Positions 11,641-24,626 are shown, numbered from the stretch's first letter. The stretch is 64,000 nucleotides of DNA from Bos javanicus (GCF_032452875.1 NC_083880.1:52774829-52838828), one strand, 5' to 3'. Notes: generated by a model from the sequence alone, not told the origin. Program-made: numbers and translations.

Positions 11641-13329
11641 TATTGGTTGCTATACCCTCCTAGAGCTCTATATTTCCTGCTGCTCTAGCTGCCAACTCCC
11701 CTGAGTACCTGGTGCTGCCAGAACCCCTGTGACCCAAGTAGCTGCACCACCTCCACACCTGGCCCTCAGTGGGGCAGACCCAAGTCCTCCAGAGCAGCCT
11801 CAGGAGCAAACCCCAGTGGATGACCCACATGCAGAGGTGGAAATAAAATCATAATTGAAACCAGAGGCAGTGTAGTTAAGGAAGAAGACCCAAAACCTTC
11901 CCACTAGCTGTACAAGCTGCAGATTAAATCCACATGATCAAACTCTGTGTCTACAGAATATGTAAAAGGACACTGAGAGCTCCCACAAAAGAAAACTCAC
12001 TAGTTCTGATAGGTGTGGACATTGGAGGTAAGAACACACAGGAGTAGGACCAGATTAGAATCTGAGCTGCCCCCACAGCAGGTCCAGAGACCAGCACAGT
12101 GTTGGAGGGCATCCTAGGGAGGTGAGATGGACTATGACTTCCAGTGAGGGAAAGGATCCTGACAGCAGTGACTCAAGAAAAACATTTATTATTCTTATGC
12201 TTTGACTTGTTCTGTAGTTTCATTTGGATTTTTAAATTTTTCCTCCCCCTCCCCCTTGTTATAGTTGTCAATTTTATTGGCACTATGAAATCTAATTAAG
12301 CTTTTGAGCTTTTTTTTTCTTTTTCCAGTCACACTTTTTATTGTTGTTATAAACCTCTGCCTCTACATTGGTCTTTTGCAGTTCTGTGGAGTTTTCCTTT
12401 TTTTGTCTCCTTTTCTTCTTTTATTTAATTTTTAATTTTTTAACTTATTATTATTTTTTTCTACATTTATTCCTTTGTTTGCTTTTCCTAATGTTCTTTT
12501 CCCCTTGCAATTAATCTTTAATATATATAAATCTTATTTATCTAACTCTATTTAGCTTTGCATGTCTATTCTTTCTTTCCTTTCTCTCTTATCCTCTCAA
12601 CATATGTTAGTTTTGCTTTCATTGCTTTATTCCCCAATTGGCGTCTTGCTTTAGTTTTGTTTTCCAGTTTGTGCTTTAGTTAGTTTTGTTCTTAACTGGT
12701 GGATACACTTTTTGGTTTCCTTTGTTGGGTGGGTCAATCTATTGTACTTTATTTTTGTTGGACTGCTTTTGATTTTGCTTATGGATGTATATGTATATAT
12801 TCCGTTATTTTAATTATTATTTGTCCAATTTTGTAACTGCCATTTGTCTGGGGTTCATCTTTTGTTTCTCATTTTTGGATATATGTTTTAGTCTCAGTGC
12901 CATAACAAACTTCTTGTGGAATCTTCATTCCTGACCAGAGATCAAGCCCTGAACCTTTGGAGTGGGCGCACTGACTCCCAGACCCTAGACTACCAGAGAA
13001 CTAACCACAGTGGGTATCAAATAATGAGGACTCCCACAAAGGAAATCACATGAATACAAGACTCGGCATCACCCAACCACCAGCAGCACCCTGTGCAGGA
13101 TGCCTTATCCAAACAACAAACAAAACAAAAATACAAACCCAATCATCAGCAGACAGGATTACCACCTCACTCAGCCTTGCCCATCAGAGGAAAAACAAGC
13201 AAACAAAAAACTTAGAACAAATTTCACACTATATGAAGTTTACACAAACCACTGCACCAACCTTAGGGGAGCAGAAACCAAAAGGAAGAAAGAATTCAGC
13301 CTTGAAGCCTGGGAAAAGGAGACCTCAAA

Positions 13330-14230
13330 CACAGTAAGTTTAAAAAAAATAATGAAAAGGCAGAGAAATACTGCACAAATGAAGGAACAAACTAGAAACA
13401 CAGAAGTCCAAATAAATGAAATGGAAATAGGCAAACTACCTGAAAAAGAATTCAGAATAATGAAAGTAAAGATGATCAAAAACCTTGAAAACAGAATGAG
13501 AAAATGCAAGTATCAATTTAAAAAGACCTAGAAGAATTAAAGAGTAAACATACAGAGAAAAATAACACAATTACTGAAATTAAAAATACTCTAGAAGGAA
13601 TCAATAGCAGAATATCTGGAGCAGAAAAACGAATCAGAACTGGAAGATAAAATAGTGGAAATAATTTCTGAAGAGCAGAATAAAGTAAAAAGAATGAAAA
13701 GAACTGAGGATAGCCTCAGAGACCTCTAGGACAATATTTAATGCACCAACATTCAAATTATAGGGGTCCTAGAAGAAGAAGAGAAAAAGAAAGGGTATGA
13801 GAAAATTTTTGAAGAGATTATAGTTGAAATTTTCCCCAAGAAGGAAAAGGAAATAGTCAATCAAGTCTGAGAGTCACAAAGAATCCCATACAGGAAAAAC
13901 CCAAGGAGAAACACGCCAAGACACATACTAATCAAACTAACAAATACTAAACACAAAGAATATTAAAAGCAGCAAGAGAAAAGCAACAAGTAACATACAA
14001 GGGAAACCCCATACGTTTAACAGCTGATCTTTCAGCAGAAACTCTGCAGGCCAGAGGGAATGGCAGGATATATTTAAAGTACTCGAAGGGAAAAATCTAC
14101 AACCAAGATTATTGTACCTGGCAAGGATCTCATTCAAAATTGATGGAGAAATCAAAAGTTTTTCAGACAAGCAAAAGTTAAGAGAATTCAGTACCACCAA
14201 ACCAGCTTTATAGCAAATGTTAAAGGGAAT
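13330..14230 (+). pseudogene. L1 ORF1 remnant (RNA-binding protein)
   Basis: Translated pieces match L1 ORF1p in order. The coiled-coil start is MKRQRNTAQMKEQTRNTEVQ, followed by EIGKLPEKEFRIMKVKMIKN (to 13531). After a frame change come ISGAEKRISE-like and RRM-type pieces (13570-13870), then a C-terminal part with RRNTPRHILIK near 13900. ORF1p coats L1 RNA as a trimer. The frame is broken by a shift after 13500 and by later stops. Confidence 0.8.
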
Positions 14231-14296
14231 TATATGGTCAAGAAATACAAGAGAAGAAAAAGATCTACAAAATCAACCTCCAAATAATTAAGAAAA

Positions 14297-17200
14297 TGGC
14301 AATAGGAACATATATATCAGTAATTACTTTAAATGTAAATAAATTAAATGCTCCAATCAAAAGACACAGATTGGCTGAATGGATATAAAAACAAGACCCA
14401 TATATATGCTGTCTACAAGAAACCCATTTCAGACCTAAAGACACATACAGACTGAAAGTGAGAGATTGGAAAAATATATTCCATGCAAATAGAAAGCAAA
14501 AGAAAGTTGGAGTAGCAATCCTCATATCAGACAAAATAGACCCTAAAGAATATTGCAAGAGATAAGGAAGGACAGTACATAATGATCAAGGGATCAATCA
14601 AAGAGGAAGACATAAAAATTGCAAATATTTATGCACCCATCTTAAGAGCCCCTCAATGTATAAGATAAACACTAATAGACATAAAAGGAGAAATTGACAA
14701 TAATAGTAGTTGACTATTATAACACAATAACACAGTAAAACAATGATAGTAGGAGACTTTAACAGCTCACTCACACCAATGGACAGATCATCAAAACAGA
14801 AAATTAATAAGGAAATGCAAGTCTTAAATGATACATTAGATAAGATGGATTTCATTGATATCTTCAGGACACTCCATCCAAATGCAGAAGAATACACCTT
14901 CTTCTCAAGTGCACATGGAACATTCTCCAGGATGGATCATATCTTGGGTCACAAATCAAACCTCAGTAAATTAAAGATTGATATTGTATCAAACATCTTT
15001 TCTGACCACAATGCTATCAGACTAGATATCAGTTACAAGAAAAAAACTGTAAAAAACACAAACACATGGAGATTCAACAATACATTTCTAAATAACCAAT
15101 AGGTTACTAAGATATCAAAAGGGAAATAAAAAATTTCTAGAAACAAATGACAATGAAAACACAACAACTCAAAACCTATGGGATGCAGCAAAAGTAGTTC
15201 TAAGAGGGAATTTTATAGCAATACAATCCGGCCTCAAGAAACAAGGAAAACATCAAATAGACAACCTAATTTTACACCTAAAACAACTGGAAAAAGAAGA
15301 ACAAATACAACCCCCAAAATTAGCAGAAGGAAAGAAATCATAAAGATCAGAGCAGAAATAAAGGAAAAAGCAATGAATTAAACAGTACCAAAGATTAATA
15401 AAACTAAAACCTGGTTCTTTGAGAAGATAAACAAAATTGACAAACCTTTAGCCAGACTCATCAAGAAAAAAAGAGAGAAGAATCAAATCAACAAAATTAG
15501 AAATGAAAAAGGAGAGATTACAACAGACAATGCAGAAATACAAAGGATTATAAGAGACTATTATGAACAACTATATGTCAATAAAATAGATAACCTGGAA
15601 GAAATGGACAAATTCTTAGAAAAGTTCAATCTTCCAAGACTGAACCAAGAAGAAATAGGAATTATGAACAACCCAATTACAAGCACTGAAATTGAAGCTG
15701 TGATAAAAAATCTAAAAAAACAAAAGCCCAGGACCTGATGGCTTCACATGAGAACTCTATCAAACATTTAGAGAAGAGCTAATGCCTATCCTTCTAAAAC
15801 TCTTTCAAAAAATTTGCAGAGGAAGGAACACTTCCAAACTCATTCTACAAGGCCACCATCACCCTGATACCAAAACCAGACAAAGACAACACACAAAAAA
15901 CTACAGGCCAATATCACTGATGAACATAGATGCAAGAATCCTCAACAAAATTTTAGCAAACAGAATTTAACCACATATAAAAAACCATGATCAAGTTGGG
16001 TTTATTCCAGGGCTGCAAGGATTCTTCAATATATGTAAATCAAGCAATGTGATACACCACATTAACAATTTAAAGATAAAAACCATACGATAATCTCAAT
16101 AGATGCAGAAAAAGCCTTTGATGAAATTCAGCACCCATTTATGATTAAAACTCTTCAAAAAATGGGCATATAAGAACCTACCTCAACATAGTAAAGGTCA
16201 TTTATAATGAGCCTACAGCAAACATTATTTTCAATGGTGAAAAACTGAAAGCATTCCCCCTAAGATCAGGAACAAGACAAAGGTGTCCACTTTCACCACT
16301 ATTATTTAGCATAGTTTTGGAAGTCCTAGCTACAGCAAGAAGAGAAGAAAAAAATAAATAAAAGGAATCCAGATTGGAAAAGAAGAAGTAAAGCTCTCAC
16401 TGTTTGCAGATGACATGATACTGTACGTAGAAAACCTTAAAATTACTATCAGAAAATTAGTAGAGCTAATCAGTGAATTTAGCAAAGTCACATGATACAA
16501 AATCAATACACAGAAATCACTTGCATTTCTATATATTAACAATGAGAAATCAGAAAGAGAAATTAAGGAATCAATCCCATTCATCACTGCAACAAAAAGA
16601 ATAAAGTAACCAGGAATAAACTTATCTAAAGAGACAAAAGAACTGTACCCAGAAAATTATAAGACACTTATGAAAGAAATCAAAGATGACATAAACAGAT
16701 GGAGAGATATTCCATGTTCCTGGGTAGGAGGAATCAATATTGTAAAAATAACTATACTACCAAAGGCAATCTACATATTTAATGTGATCCCTATCAAATT
16801 ACCAATAGCATTTTTCACAGAACTAGAACAAAAAATTTCACAATTCATACGGAAACACAAAGTACCCTGAATAGACAAAGCAGTCTTGAGAAAGAAATGG
16901 AGCTGGAGGAATCAACTTTCCTGACTTCAGGTTATATTACAAAGCTACAGTCATCAAGACAGTATGGTACTGGCACAAAAACAGAAATACAGACCAATGG
17001 AACAAGATATAAAGAACCAGAAGTTAACCCATGCACCTATGGGTACCTTATTTTTCACAAAGAAGGCAAGAATATACATTGGGGCAAAGACAGCCTCTTC
17101 AATAAATGGTGCTGGGAAAACTGGACAGCTACATGTAAAAGAATGAAATTAGAATACTTCCTAACACAATACACAAAGATAAACTCAAAATGGATTAAGT

Positions 17201-19000
17201 GCCTAAATGTAAGACCAGAAACTATGAAACTCTTAGAAGAAAACATAGGCAGAACATTCAATGATATAAATCAAAGCAAGATCCTCTATGACCCACCTCC
17301 TAGTTCAGTTCAGTTCAGTTCAGTCGCTCAGTCATGTCCGACTCTTTGCGACCCCATGAATCACAGCACGCCAGGCCTCCCTGTCCATCACCAACTCCCA
17401 GAGTCCACCCAAACCCATGTCCATTGAGTTGGTGATGCCATCCAACCATCTCATCCTCTGTCATCCCCTTCTCCTCCTGCCCCCAATCCCTCCCAGCATC
17501 AGAGTCTTTTCCAATGAGTCAGCTCTTCACATCAGGAGGCCAAAGTATTGGAGTTTCAGCTTCAACATGAGTCCTTCCAAGGAACACCCAGGACTGATTT
17601 CCTTTAGGATGGACTGGTTGGATCTCCTTGCAGTCCAAGGAACTCTCAAGAGTCTTTTCCAACACCACAGTTCAAAAGCATCAATTCTTCTGCACTCAAC
17701 TTTCTTTATAGTCCAACTCTCACATCCATACATGACCACTGGAAAAACCATAGTCTTGACTAGACAGACCTTTGTTGGCAAAGTAATGTCTCTGCTTTTT
17801 AATATGCTGTCTGGGTTGGTCATAACTTTCCTTCCAAGAAGTAAGTGTCTTTTAATTTCATGGCTGCAATCACCATCTGCAGTGATTTTGGAGCCCAGAA
17901 AAATAGTCAGCCACTGTTTCCCCACCTATTTGCCATGAAGTGATGGGACCAGATGTCATGATCTTCGTTTTCTGAATGTTGAGTTTTAAGCCAACTTTTT
18001 CACTCTCCTCTTTCACTTTCATCAAGAGGCTCTTTAGTTCTTCTTCACTTTCTGCCATAAGGCTGGTGCCATCTGCATATCTGAGGTTATTGATATTTCT
18101 CCCGGCAATCTTGATTCCAGCTTGTGCTTCTTCCAGCCCAGCATTTCTCATGATGTACTCCGCATATAAGTTAAATAAGTAGGGTGACAGTATACAGCCT
18201 TGACATACTCCTTTTCCTATTTGGAACCAGTATGTTATTCCATGTCCAGTTCTAACTGTTGCTTCCTGACCTGCATACAGCCTAGAGTAATGGAAATAAA
18301 AACAAAAGTAAACAGTGGGACCGAATTAAACTTAAAAGCTTTTGCACAGCAAAGGAAACTATAAGCAAGGTGAAAAGACAACCCTCAGAATAGGAGAAAA
18401 TAATAGCAAATGAAACAACTGACAAAGGATTAATTTCCAAAATATGCAAACACCCGAAACAACTCAATACCAGAAAAACAAACAACGCAATCAAAAAGTG
18501 GGGAAAAGACCTAAAAAGACATTTCTCCAAAAAAGACATACAGATAGCTAACAAACACATGAAAAGATACTCAACATCACTCATTATTAGAGAAATGCAA
18601 ATCAAAACTACAATGAGATATCACCTCACAGTGTGGTCAGAATGGCCACCATCAAAAAATCTATAAACAATAAATGCTGGAGAGGGTGTGGAGAAAAGGA
18701 AACACTCTTGCACTGTTGGTGGGAATGTAAATTGATACAGCCACCATGGAATACAGTATGGAGATTCCTTGAAAAACTAGGAATAAAATCATCATATGAC
18801 CCAGCAATCCCACTCCTAGGCATATACCCTGAGGAAACCAAAATTGAAAAAGACGCATGTATCCCAATGTTCATTGCAGCACTATTTACAATAGCTAGAA
18901 CATGGAAGCAACCTAGATGTCCATTGACAGATGAATAGATAAAGAAGTTCTGGTATATATACACAATGGAATATTACTCAGTCATAAAAAGGACACATTT
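14297..19000 (+). pseudogene. L1 ORF2 remnant, split by BovB
   Basis: Endonuclease part from about 14297 to 15100. It includes MIVGDFNSSLTPMDRSS at 14743, followed by DHILGHKSNLSKLKIDIVSN and SDHNA. Reverse transcriptase covers about 15500-16900, with an unaltered LFADD active-site motif at 16400-16414. The C-terminal Cys-rich part (CWRGCGEKETLLHCWWEC) lies near 18677-18730. A BovB sits at 17303-18283. Several in-frame stops make it inactive. Confidence 0.85.
17303..18283 (-). mobile_element. 5'-truncated BovB LINE inside L1 ORF2
   Basis: It starts with the ttcagttcagttcag tail repeat and reads through the BovB 3' region. Minus-strand pieces include VVMYGCESWTIKKVECRRID and NNLRYADGTS. It ends at gcatacagcctag, after which L1 ORF2 resumes. 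The flanking cctag copies may be a short target-site duplication. The catalytic YADD is YADG at 18068-18079. Confidence 0.9.
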
Positions 19001-19470
19001 AAGTCAGTTCTAATGAGGTGAATGAACCTAGAGCCTATTATACAGAGTGAAGTAAGCCAGAAGGAGAAAGATAAATATCGTATACTAATGCATATATATC
19101 GAATCTAGAAAAATGGTACCGAAGAATTTATTTGCAGGGCAGCAATCTAGAGACTAGACTTATAGACATGGGGAGTCTTGGAGGGTGAGATGTACGGAGA
19201 GAGTAACATGGAAACTTACATTACCATATGTAAAATAGATAGTCAACAGGAATTTGCTGTATGTCTCAGGAAACCCAAACAGGGGCTCTGTATCAACCTA
19301 GAGGGGTGAGATGGGGAGGGAGATGGGAGGGAGGTTCAAAAGGAAGGGAATATATGTATACCTATGGCTGATTCATGTTGAGGTTTGACAGAATACAACA
19401 AAATTCTGTAAAGCAATTATCCTTCAATTAAAAAATAAATAAGTTTAATAATAAATATATAAATAAATAA

Positions 19471-19488
19471 ATTTAAAAACAGAAAGTG
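19471..19488 (+). repeat. 18-bp target-site duplication, 3' copy
   Basis: Exact copy of 10445-10462, placed right after the A-rich L1 tail. Confidence 0.92.
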
Positions 19489-19632
19489 AAAAGCTCATAG
19501 AAATAGAAAGCAACAAAATGGTTGCTGGCGGCTGGAGGTGGGGGGTAATAAGAAGAGGTCATAAAAGGGTACAAAGCTCTGAGCATCTAATATAAAATAT
19601 GGTGGCTTTAGTTGATAACATTGAATTGTACG

Positions 19633-19990
19633 CAGTAAGTCCTCTACATATGAACCTTCGAGTTATGAAGTTTCCAAGATTCACACATGTATCTGGTTCC
19701 AGCAAGGAACCAGAACCTGTGCCATCAATATCAGGCATGAGTGAAATTGCAGCTTGCCCTCCATCTCCTATTGCTGACGATCTTTCAGCTCTACCGTCTG
19801 TCACCTGATCTCCCTCCTCCAGTCAGTAACTCTTCTTGCCTCTTCACTCTACGCAGCCCTGTACGCCAGTTGTTGCACTATACTATTGTACATTTGAAGG
19901 TATTGTACTGTAAGATTTAAAATGTTTTCATTATTTTTGTTTGTTTTTAATGTATTATGTGTATGAAATGTATTAGAAACCTATTATAGC
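19633..19990 (+). mobile_element. Probable Tigger-like DNA transposon fragment
   Basis: cagtaagtcctctacatatg at the start resembles a Tigger/pogo-type terminal end. The segment also has the tgtattatgtgtatgaaatg and acctattatagcacagtact stretches I associate with an internally deleted Tigger family. The exact subfamily is not determined. Confidence 0.5.
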
Positions 19991-20009
19991 ACAGTACTAT
20001 ATAGCCAGT

Positions 20010-20225
20010 TGGGTTTCCCAGGTGGGACTAGTGGTAAAGAACCCACATGCCAATGCAGGAGACCTAAGGGACACAGAGTTCAGTCCCTGGGTCAGGAAGA
20101 TCCCCTGGAGGAGGGCATGGCAACCCACTCCAGTATTCTTGCCTGGATAATCCCATGGACAGAGGAGCCTGGTGGGCTACAGTCCATAGGGTCACAAAGA
20201 GTCGGACACAGCCGAAGTGACTTGG
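20010..20225 (+). mobile_element. Bov-tA SINE
   Basis: gtttcccaggtggga head, ttcagtccctgggtcagg around the B-box, then the full BovA-type body ending gccgaagtgacttggc. Confidence 0.8.
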
Positions 20226-20904
20226 CACCCACGTCTCAATCTTGACTGGACATGGAAAGCACCTGGTTTCCGGGTCTGGCGTTTGCTAGTTGCTGAATGC
20301 TGGAAGCTGACTCTGGTCTAGGTCTCCCTCTGTTGGTTATCAGAAGGATTGCAGTGGGTTCAGAGCAACTGAGTCAAAATCCAGGCTGCAGCTCAGCATC
20401 TATGCCTGTGATTCTTCAGAGAAGGAAGCCTTTGCTTTACTCTGGGCAGACCCTCAGAGCTCTGAGTTGAGCCCCAGCCTAAGTTTCTCCCTGGAGCCAT
20501 GGATTCAGCCTTGATTAGACCTCTTCTGACCAAAGGAGAAATCAAATCTCATCTCCTTCAAAAGTCCTCCCTGTAACCTCTAGGCAGAATGATTGTGTCC
20601 TCTCTAGTACTCTCAAATCCCGGTGCTCTGGGGTGGGAGTGGGGATGGGGAGCTCTTTGACTAAGATGAATGCGTGAGCCTGGAAATAATAATTAAAGGT
20701 GACCTTTTTGCTCCCCACCCCCCACCCAGATTTCCCATGTCTTTATTTAGTGATGGATTATGAACCATCTGCTGGCAGGCTATGTGAAGGGTTCTTCAAA
20801 CACCTTATAACAGCTATTCTTTAGAAGCACATTCCTAGTTCTACTTCATTAAGTTAAGCCTCTGTCAAGAATTCCTTCCCATCTTTCTCCAGCTTACTTC
20901 TCAC
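20226..20904. other. Unique intergenic sequence
   Basis: No gene or named repeat. Confidence 0.5.
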
Positions 20905-21070
20905 TAATTTTAAGTGCCTACCGTGTACTGAGCATGCTGCTGAAGACTTCACGTGGATTATCTCATTTAGCTCTTAGACAAGGCCTCTGAGTTAGATTCT
21001 ACCATTGGCACCTGATGCAGATGAATAAATTGCAGTTTTGAAATGACAAATTGCTTCTTGAAGCTGTGTC
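20905..21070 (+). repeat. MIR-like fragment
   Basis: taagtgcctaccgtgtactg through ggattatctcatttagctc follows the MIR core. Confidence 0.55.
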
Positions 21071-21092
21071 GCTAAAGAAGAATGAAGGCAAA

Positions 21093-21650
21093 GACATTTA
21101 AGTAACTTAAATACCCACCAACAGAGGAGTGGATAAAGAAGATGTGGTACAAATATACAATGGAATATTGCTTAACCATTAAAAAGAATGAAATAATGCC
21201 ATTTGCACCAACATGGATGGACCTAGAGATTGTCATACTGAGTGAAGTTTAAGTCAGACAGAGAAGGAGAAATATCATATGACATCCTTTAGTTGTAGAC
21301 TCTAAAAAGAAATTATGCAAATGAACTTACTTACAAAATAGAAACAGATTCACAGAAAATGAACTTATGGTTGCTGGGGGAAGGATGGGGGAAGGGATAG
21401 TTAGGAAGTTTGGGGTGGACATGTACACACTGTTATATTTAAAATGGATAACCACAAGAACTTACTGAATAGCATATGGAACTCTGCTCAGTGTTATGTG
21501 GCAGCCTGGATGGGAGGGGAGTTTGGGGGAGAATATATGTACGACTGAGTCCCTTCACTGTCAACCTGAAACTGTCACAACATTGTTTGTTGGTTGGCTG
21601 TGCCCCAATACAAAATAAAAAGTTTATTAAAAACGTAAAATACAAGAGTT
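21093..21650 (+). mobile_element. 5'-truncated L1 3' end
   Basis: Reads from the end of ORF2 (ggataaagaagatgtgg, acaatggaatattgc) to the 3' terminus (ccccaatacaaaataaaaag). Possible target-site duplication aaggcaaa at 21085-21092 and 21651-21658. Confidence 0.8.
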
Positions 21651-21712
21651 AAGGCAAAACTAATGCAGTTCTTGATGATTCTATAATTCTTCACTTTAGC
21701 TTCTATGGTCCT

Positions 21713-21989
21713 GCTGCTGCTGCTGCTGCTAAGTCACTTCAGTCGTGTCCGACTCTGTGCGACCCCATAGACGGCAGCCCACCAGGCTCCCCCGTCCCTG
21801 GGATTCTCCAAGCAAGAACACTGGAGTGGGTTGCCATTTCCTTCTCCAATGCATGAAAGCGAAAAGAAAGTGAAGTTGCTCAGTCGAGTCCGACTCTTCG
21901 CGACCCCATGGACTGCAGCCCTCCAGGCTCCTCCGTCCATGGGATTTTCCAGGCAAGAGTACTGGAGTGGGGTGCCATCGTCTTCTCCA
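21713..21989 (-). mobile_element. Bov-A2 SINE dimer with target-site duplication
   Basis: Complete reverse dimer with a (CTG)n start. Flanked by perfect 11-bp copies tctatggtcct at 21702-21712 and 21990-22000. Confidence 0.93.
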
Positions 21990-22084
21990 TCTATGGTCCT
22001 ACTGAGGCTAATTAAGGAAGGAAGTTGTTGATATTAATAATATTAAGGGATATAAACAGTAAAAAACAAATCAAACAAGCAAAG

Positions 22085-22330
22085 TAATATTGAGAGTTGA
22101 CTTGAGTATACATTCCGATATGTATAATGGATGACCAGTGCAAGTTTGATGAGTGAAGTAGGGCAGCCAGAGCCAGTGCTCTGTGACAACCTGGAGGGAT
22201 GGAATGAAGAGAGGAGTGAGGGGGGCGGTCAGCATTGGCGAGACACATGTATACATATGGCTGATTCATGCTGATGTATGGCAAAAAACAATATTGTAAT
22301 TACTTTCCAATTAAATAAGTTAAAAAATCA
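22085..22330 (+). mobile_element. Short L1 3' end
   Basis: Contains catatggctgattcatgctg, gtatggcaaaaaacaatatt and an A/T-rich tail, the terminal sequence of bovine L1s. Confidence 0.75.
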
Positions 22331-22620
22331 AGAAGTGATATTTTCAAATGAAGATTTTATATACCAAATGCAAACATTGTGTGTGTTTCTAGAATATGAA
22401 TAAGTCATTTAAGTAGAGAATGTAATCTTGTGCTTTTAAGAGTAAAAGAAAATTTAGCATTTGATTTTTTTAAACTGGGTATTTTGGAACCATTTGAGTT
22501 ACAGAATCATTTTTAAAATAGCACAGAATACATTGCAAAAATGGACACCTCTTCCTTGGTGTTAACATCTGTTAGATGTTAACTTCTTTCAGACTGAGAA
22601 ATTAACTGACAAATAAAAGG
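22331..22620. other. Unique AT-rich sequence
   Basis: Nothing recognised. Confidence 0.5.
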
Positions 22621-22621
22621 G

Positions 22622-23243
22622 GAAAAAATGGAATCAGTGACAGATTTTATTTTCTTGGGCTCCAAAACCTTCATGGATGGGGACTGCAGTCATGAAATTG
22701 AAAGATATTTGCTCCTTGGAAGGAAAGCTATGACAAACCTAGACAGTGTATTAAAAAGCAGAGACATCCCTTTGCTCACAAATGTCAAAATAGTCAAAGC
22801 TGTGGTTTTTCCAGTAGTCCTATATGGATGTCAGAGCTGGACCATAAGGAAGGCTGAATGCCAAAGATTTGATGCTTGTTGAACTGTGGTGTTGCAGAAG
22901 ACTCTTGAGAGTCTTGGACTGCAAGAAGATCAAACCAGCCAAAAATCCTAAAGGAAATCAACCCTAAATACTCATTGGAAGGACTGAGGCTGAAGCTGAA
23001 GCTCCAATACTTTGGCCACCTGATGCAAAGAGCCAACTTATTGGAAAAGACCCTGATGCTGGGGAAGATTGAGGGCTTAAGGAGAAGAGGGTGACAGAGG
23101 ATGAGATGGTTAAATGGCATCATCAACCAATGGACAAGAATTTGAGAAAACTCTGGGAAATAGTGAAGGACAGGGAAGCCTGGTGTGCTGCAGTCCATGG
23201 GGTTGCAAAAAGTTGGACATGACTTTGTAACTGAACAACAACA
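22622..23243 (+). mobile_element. 5'-truncated BovB LINE
   Basis: The plus strand encodes the end of the BovB ORF (SVTDFIFLGSKTFMDGDCSH, VVLYGCQSWTIRKAEC). It then runs into the 3' region gttggacatgact and an acaacaacaa tail. Confidence 0.88.
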
Positions 23244-23359
23244 AATAACCTGAACTAAACCACAGACTTTGTTTGTACTTCACCCATTTTCCACTTCTGT
23301 CTTTATTCCAGGTTTCAACTCAACATCTCAAAAAACTGACCTTCACTGAACACTTAGCT

Positions 23360-23520
23360 TTTTGCCAACTGCTGTTCTAAGTGCTCAACACATTTAAGTC
23401 ACTGATCACAACTCTATGAGGTGGGTACCTTCATTATCTGCATTGTATAAATGAAGGAACTGAGGCACAGAGAGTTTAAGTAATTTGTCCAAAGTCGTAC
23501 AGTTAGTTTGTGAGACAAAC
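23360..23520 (+). repeat. MIR fragment
   Basis: atgaaggaactgaggcacag followed by taatttgtccaaagtcgtac is the MIR core. Confidence 0.75.
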
Positions 23521-24040
23521 CAGAATCTCCAGGGTATCTGGTACTATAAATTGGGGTCAGATCCAGAAAAATTAAGATTGATGTCAAGGAGATTACCACC
23601 TATTTTTTCTTCTAGGGATTTCATGGTTTCAGGTCTTATGTTCAAGTCTTTAATCTACCTTGAGTTAATTTTTGCATATGGTGTAAAATAGTGGTCTAGC
23701 ATGTAGCTGTCCATTTTTTATCAACCCGATTTTTAAAAAAGACTGTCTTTTCCTCACTGTATATTTTTTTACCATTTTATTATAAATTAGCTCTTTGTAT
23801 ATTTGTGGTGTTATTTCTGGACTCTCAATTCTGTTCCATTGATATGTTTCTATTATTATGCCAATATCATACTTTTTTGATCACTATAGCTTTGTAATAT
23901 AGTTTGAAATCAGGGTGTATGATACCTCCAGCTTTATTTCTCCTTCTCAAGATTGTTTTGGCTCCTCAGGTTTTTTTGTGGTTCCATACAAAGTTTAGAA
24001 TTATTTGTTCTAGTTTTGTGAAATATGCCTTTGAATTTTT

Positions 24041-24313
24041 TAAAAATTATTTATTTTCTTGGTTTTCCTGGATCTGTGCTGTACTTGGTTTTTCTCTAGT
24101 TATGGTGAGTAGGGGGCTACTCTTTAGTTGTGGTGTATGGTCTTCTCATTTTGGTGATTTCTCTTGTTCTGGAACGTGGGCTCTAGAGCATAGGCTCAAT
24201 GGTGCATGGGCTCAGTTGTCCCTTGGCACGTAGAATCTTCCTGGTCTAGGGATCAAACCTGTGTCTCCTACATTGGTAGGCAGATTCTTAACCACTAGAC
24301 CACCAGGGAAATC
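24041..24313 (-). mobile_element. CHR-type SINE with target-site duplication
   Basis: Reverse copy ending at the tRNA-like head (taaccactagaccaccaggg). Flanked by tgcctttgaattttt (24026-24040) and tgcctttggaattttt (24314-24329). Confidence 0.85.
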
Positions 24314-24626
24314 TGCCTTTGGAATTTTTATAGAGATTACATTGAATTGAATTTGACAGTAGGTTACTTTGGGTAGTATGGACATCCAAACAAGTTTAGT
24401 TATTCACATTTATGAGCATATACTATCTTTCCATTTACTTGTGTCTTCAATTTCCTTCATCAGTGTCTTATGGTTTTCAATGTACAGGTCTTTAATTTCC
24501 TTGGTTAAATTTTTCCTGTGTATTTTATTTATCTACTTTTGATGCAATTGTAAATTGGATTCTTTCCTTAATTTCTGTTTCTGATAGTTCATTATTAGTG
24601 TATGGAAATACCACTGACTTCTATAG

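Larger units (their letters stand above)
10463..19470 (+). mobile_element. Nearly full-length artiodactyl L1, plus orientation, with nested BovB and SINE
   Basis: It begins right after the target-site copy with ggaagaacacgatggggg. The order is a 5' UTR of about 2.5 kb with a T-rich section at 12180-12880, ORF1 (about 13330-14230), ORF2 (about 14297-19000), a 3' UTR and an A-rich tail (19420-19470). It is interrupted by a SINE at about 11520-11640 and a BovB at 17303-18283. Without the BovB it is about 8.0 kb, close to a full-length bovine L1. Several stops and frameshifts inactivate it. Confidence 0.92.

Noticed and set aside
16897..17427. 176-codon open frame, longest in the window
   Set aside because: L1 ORF2 sequence running into the BovB insertion; not a host gene.
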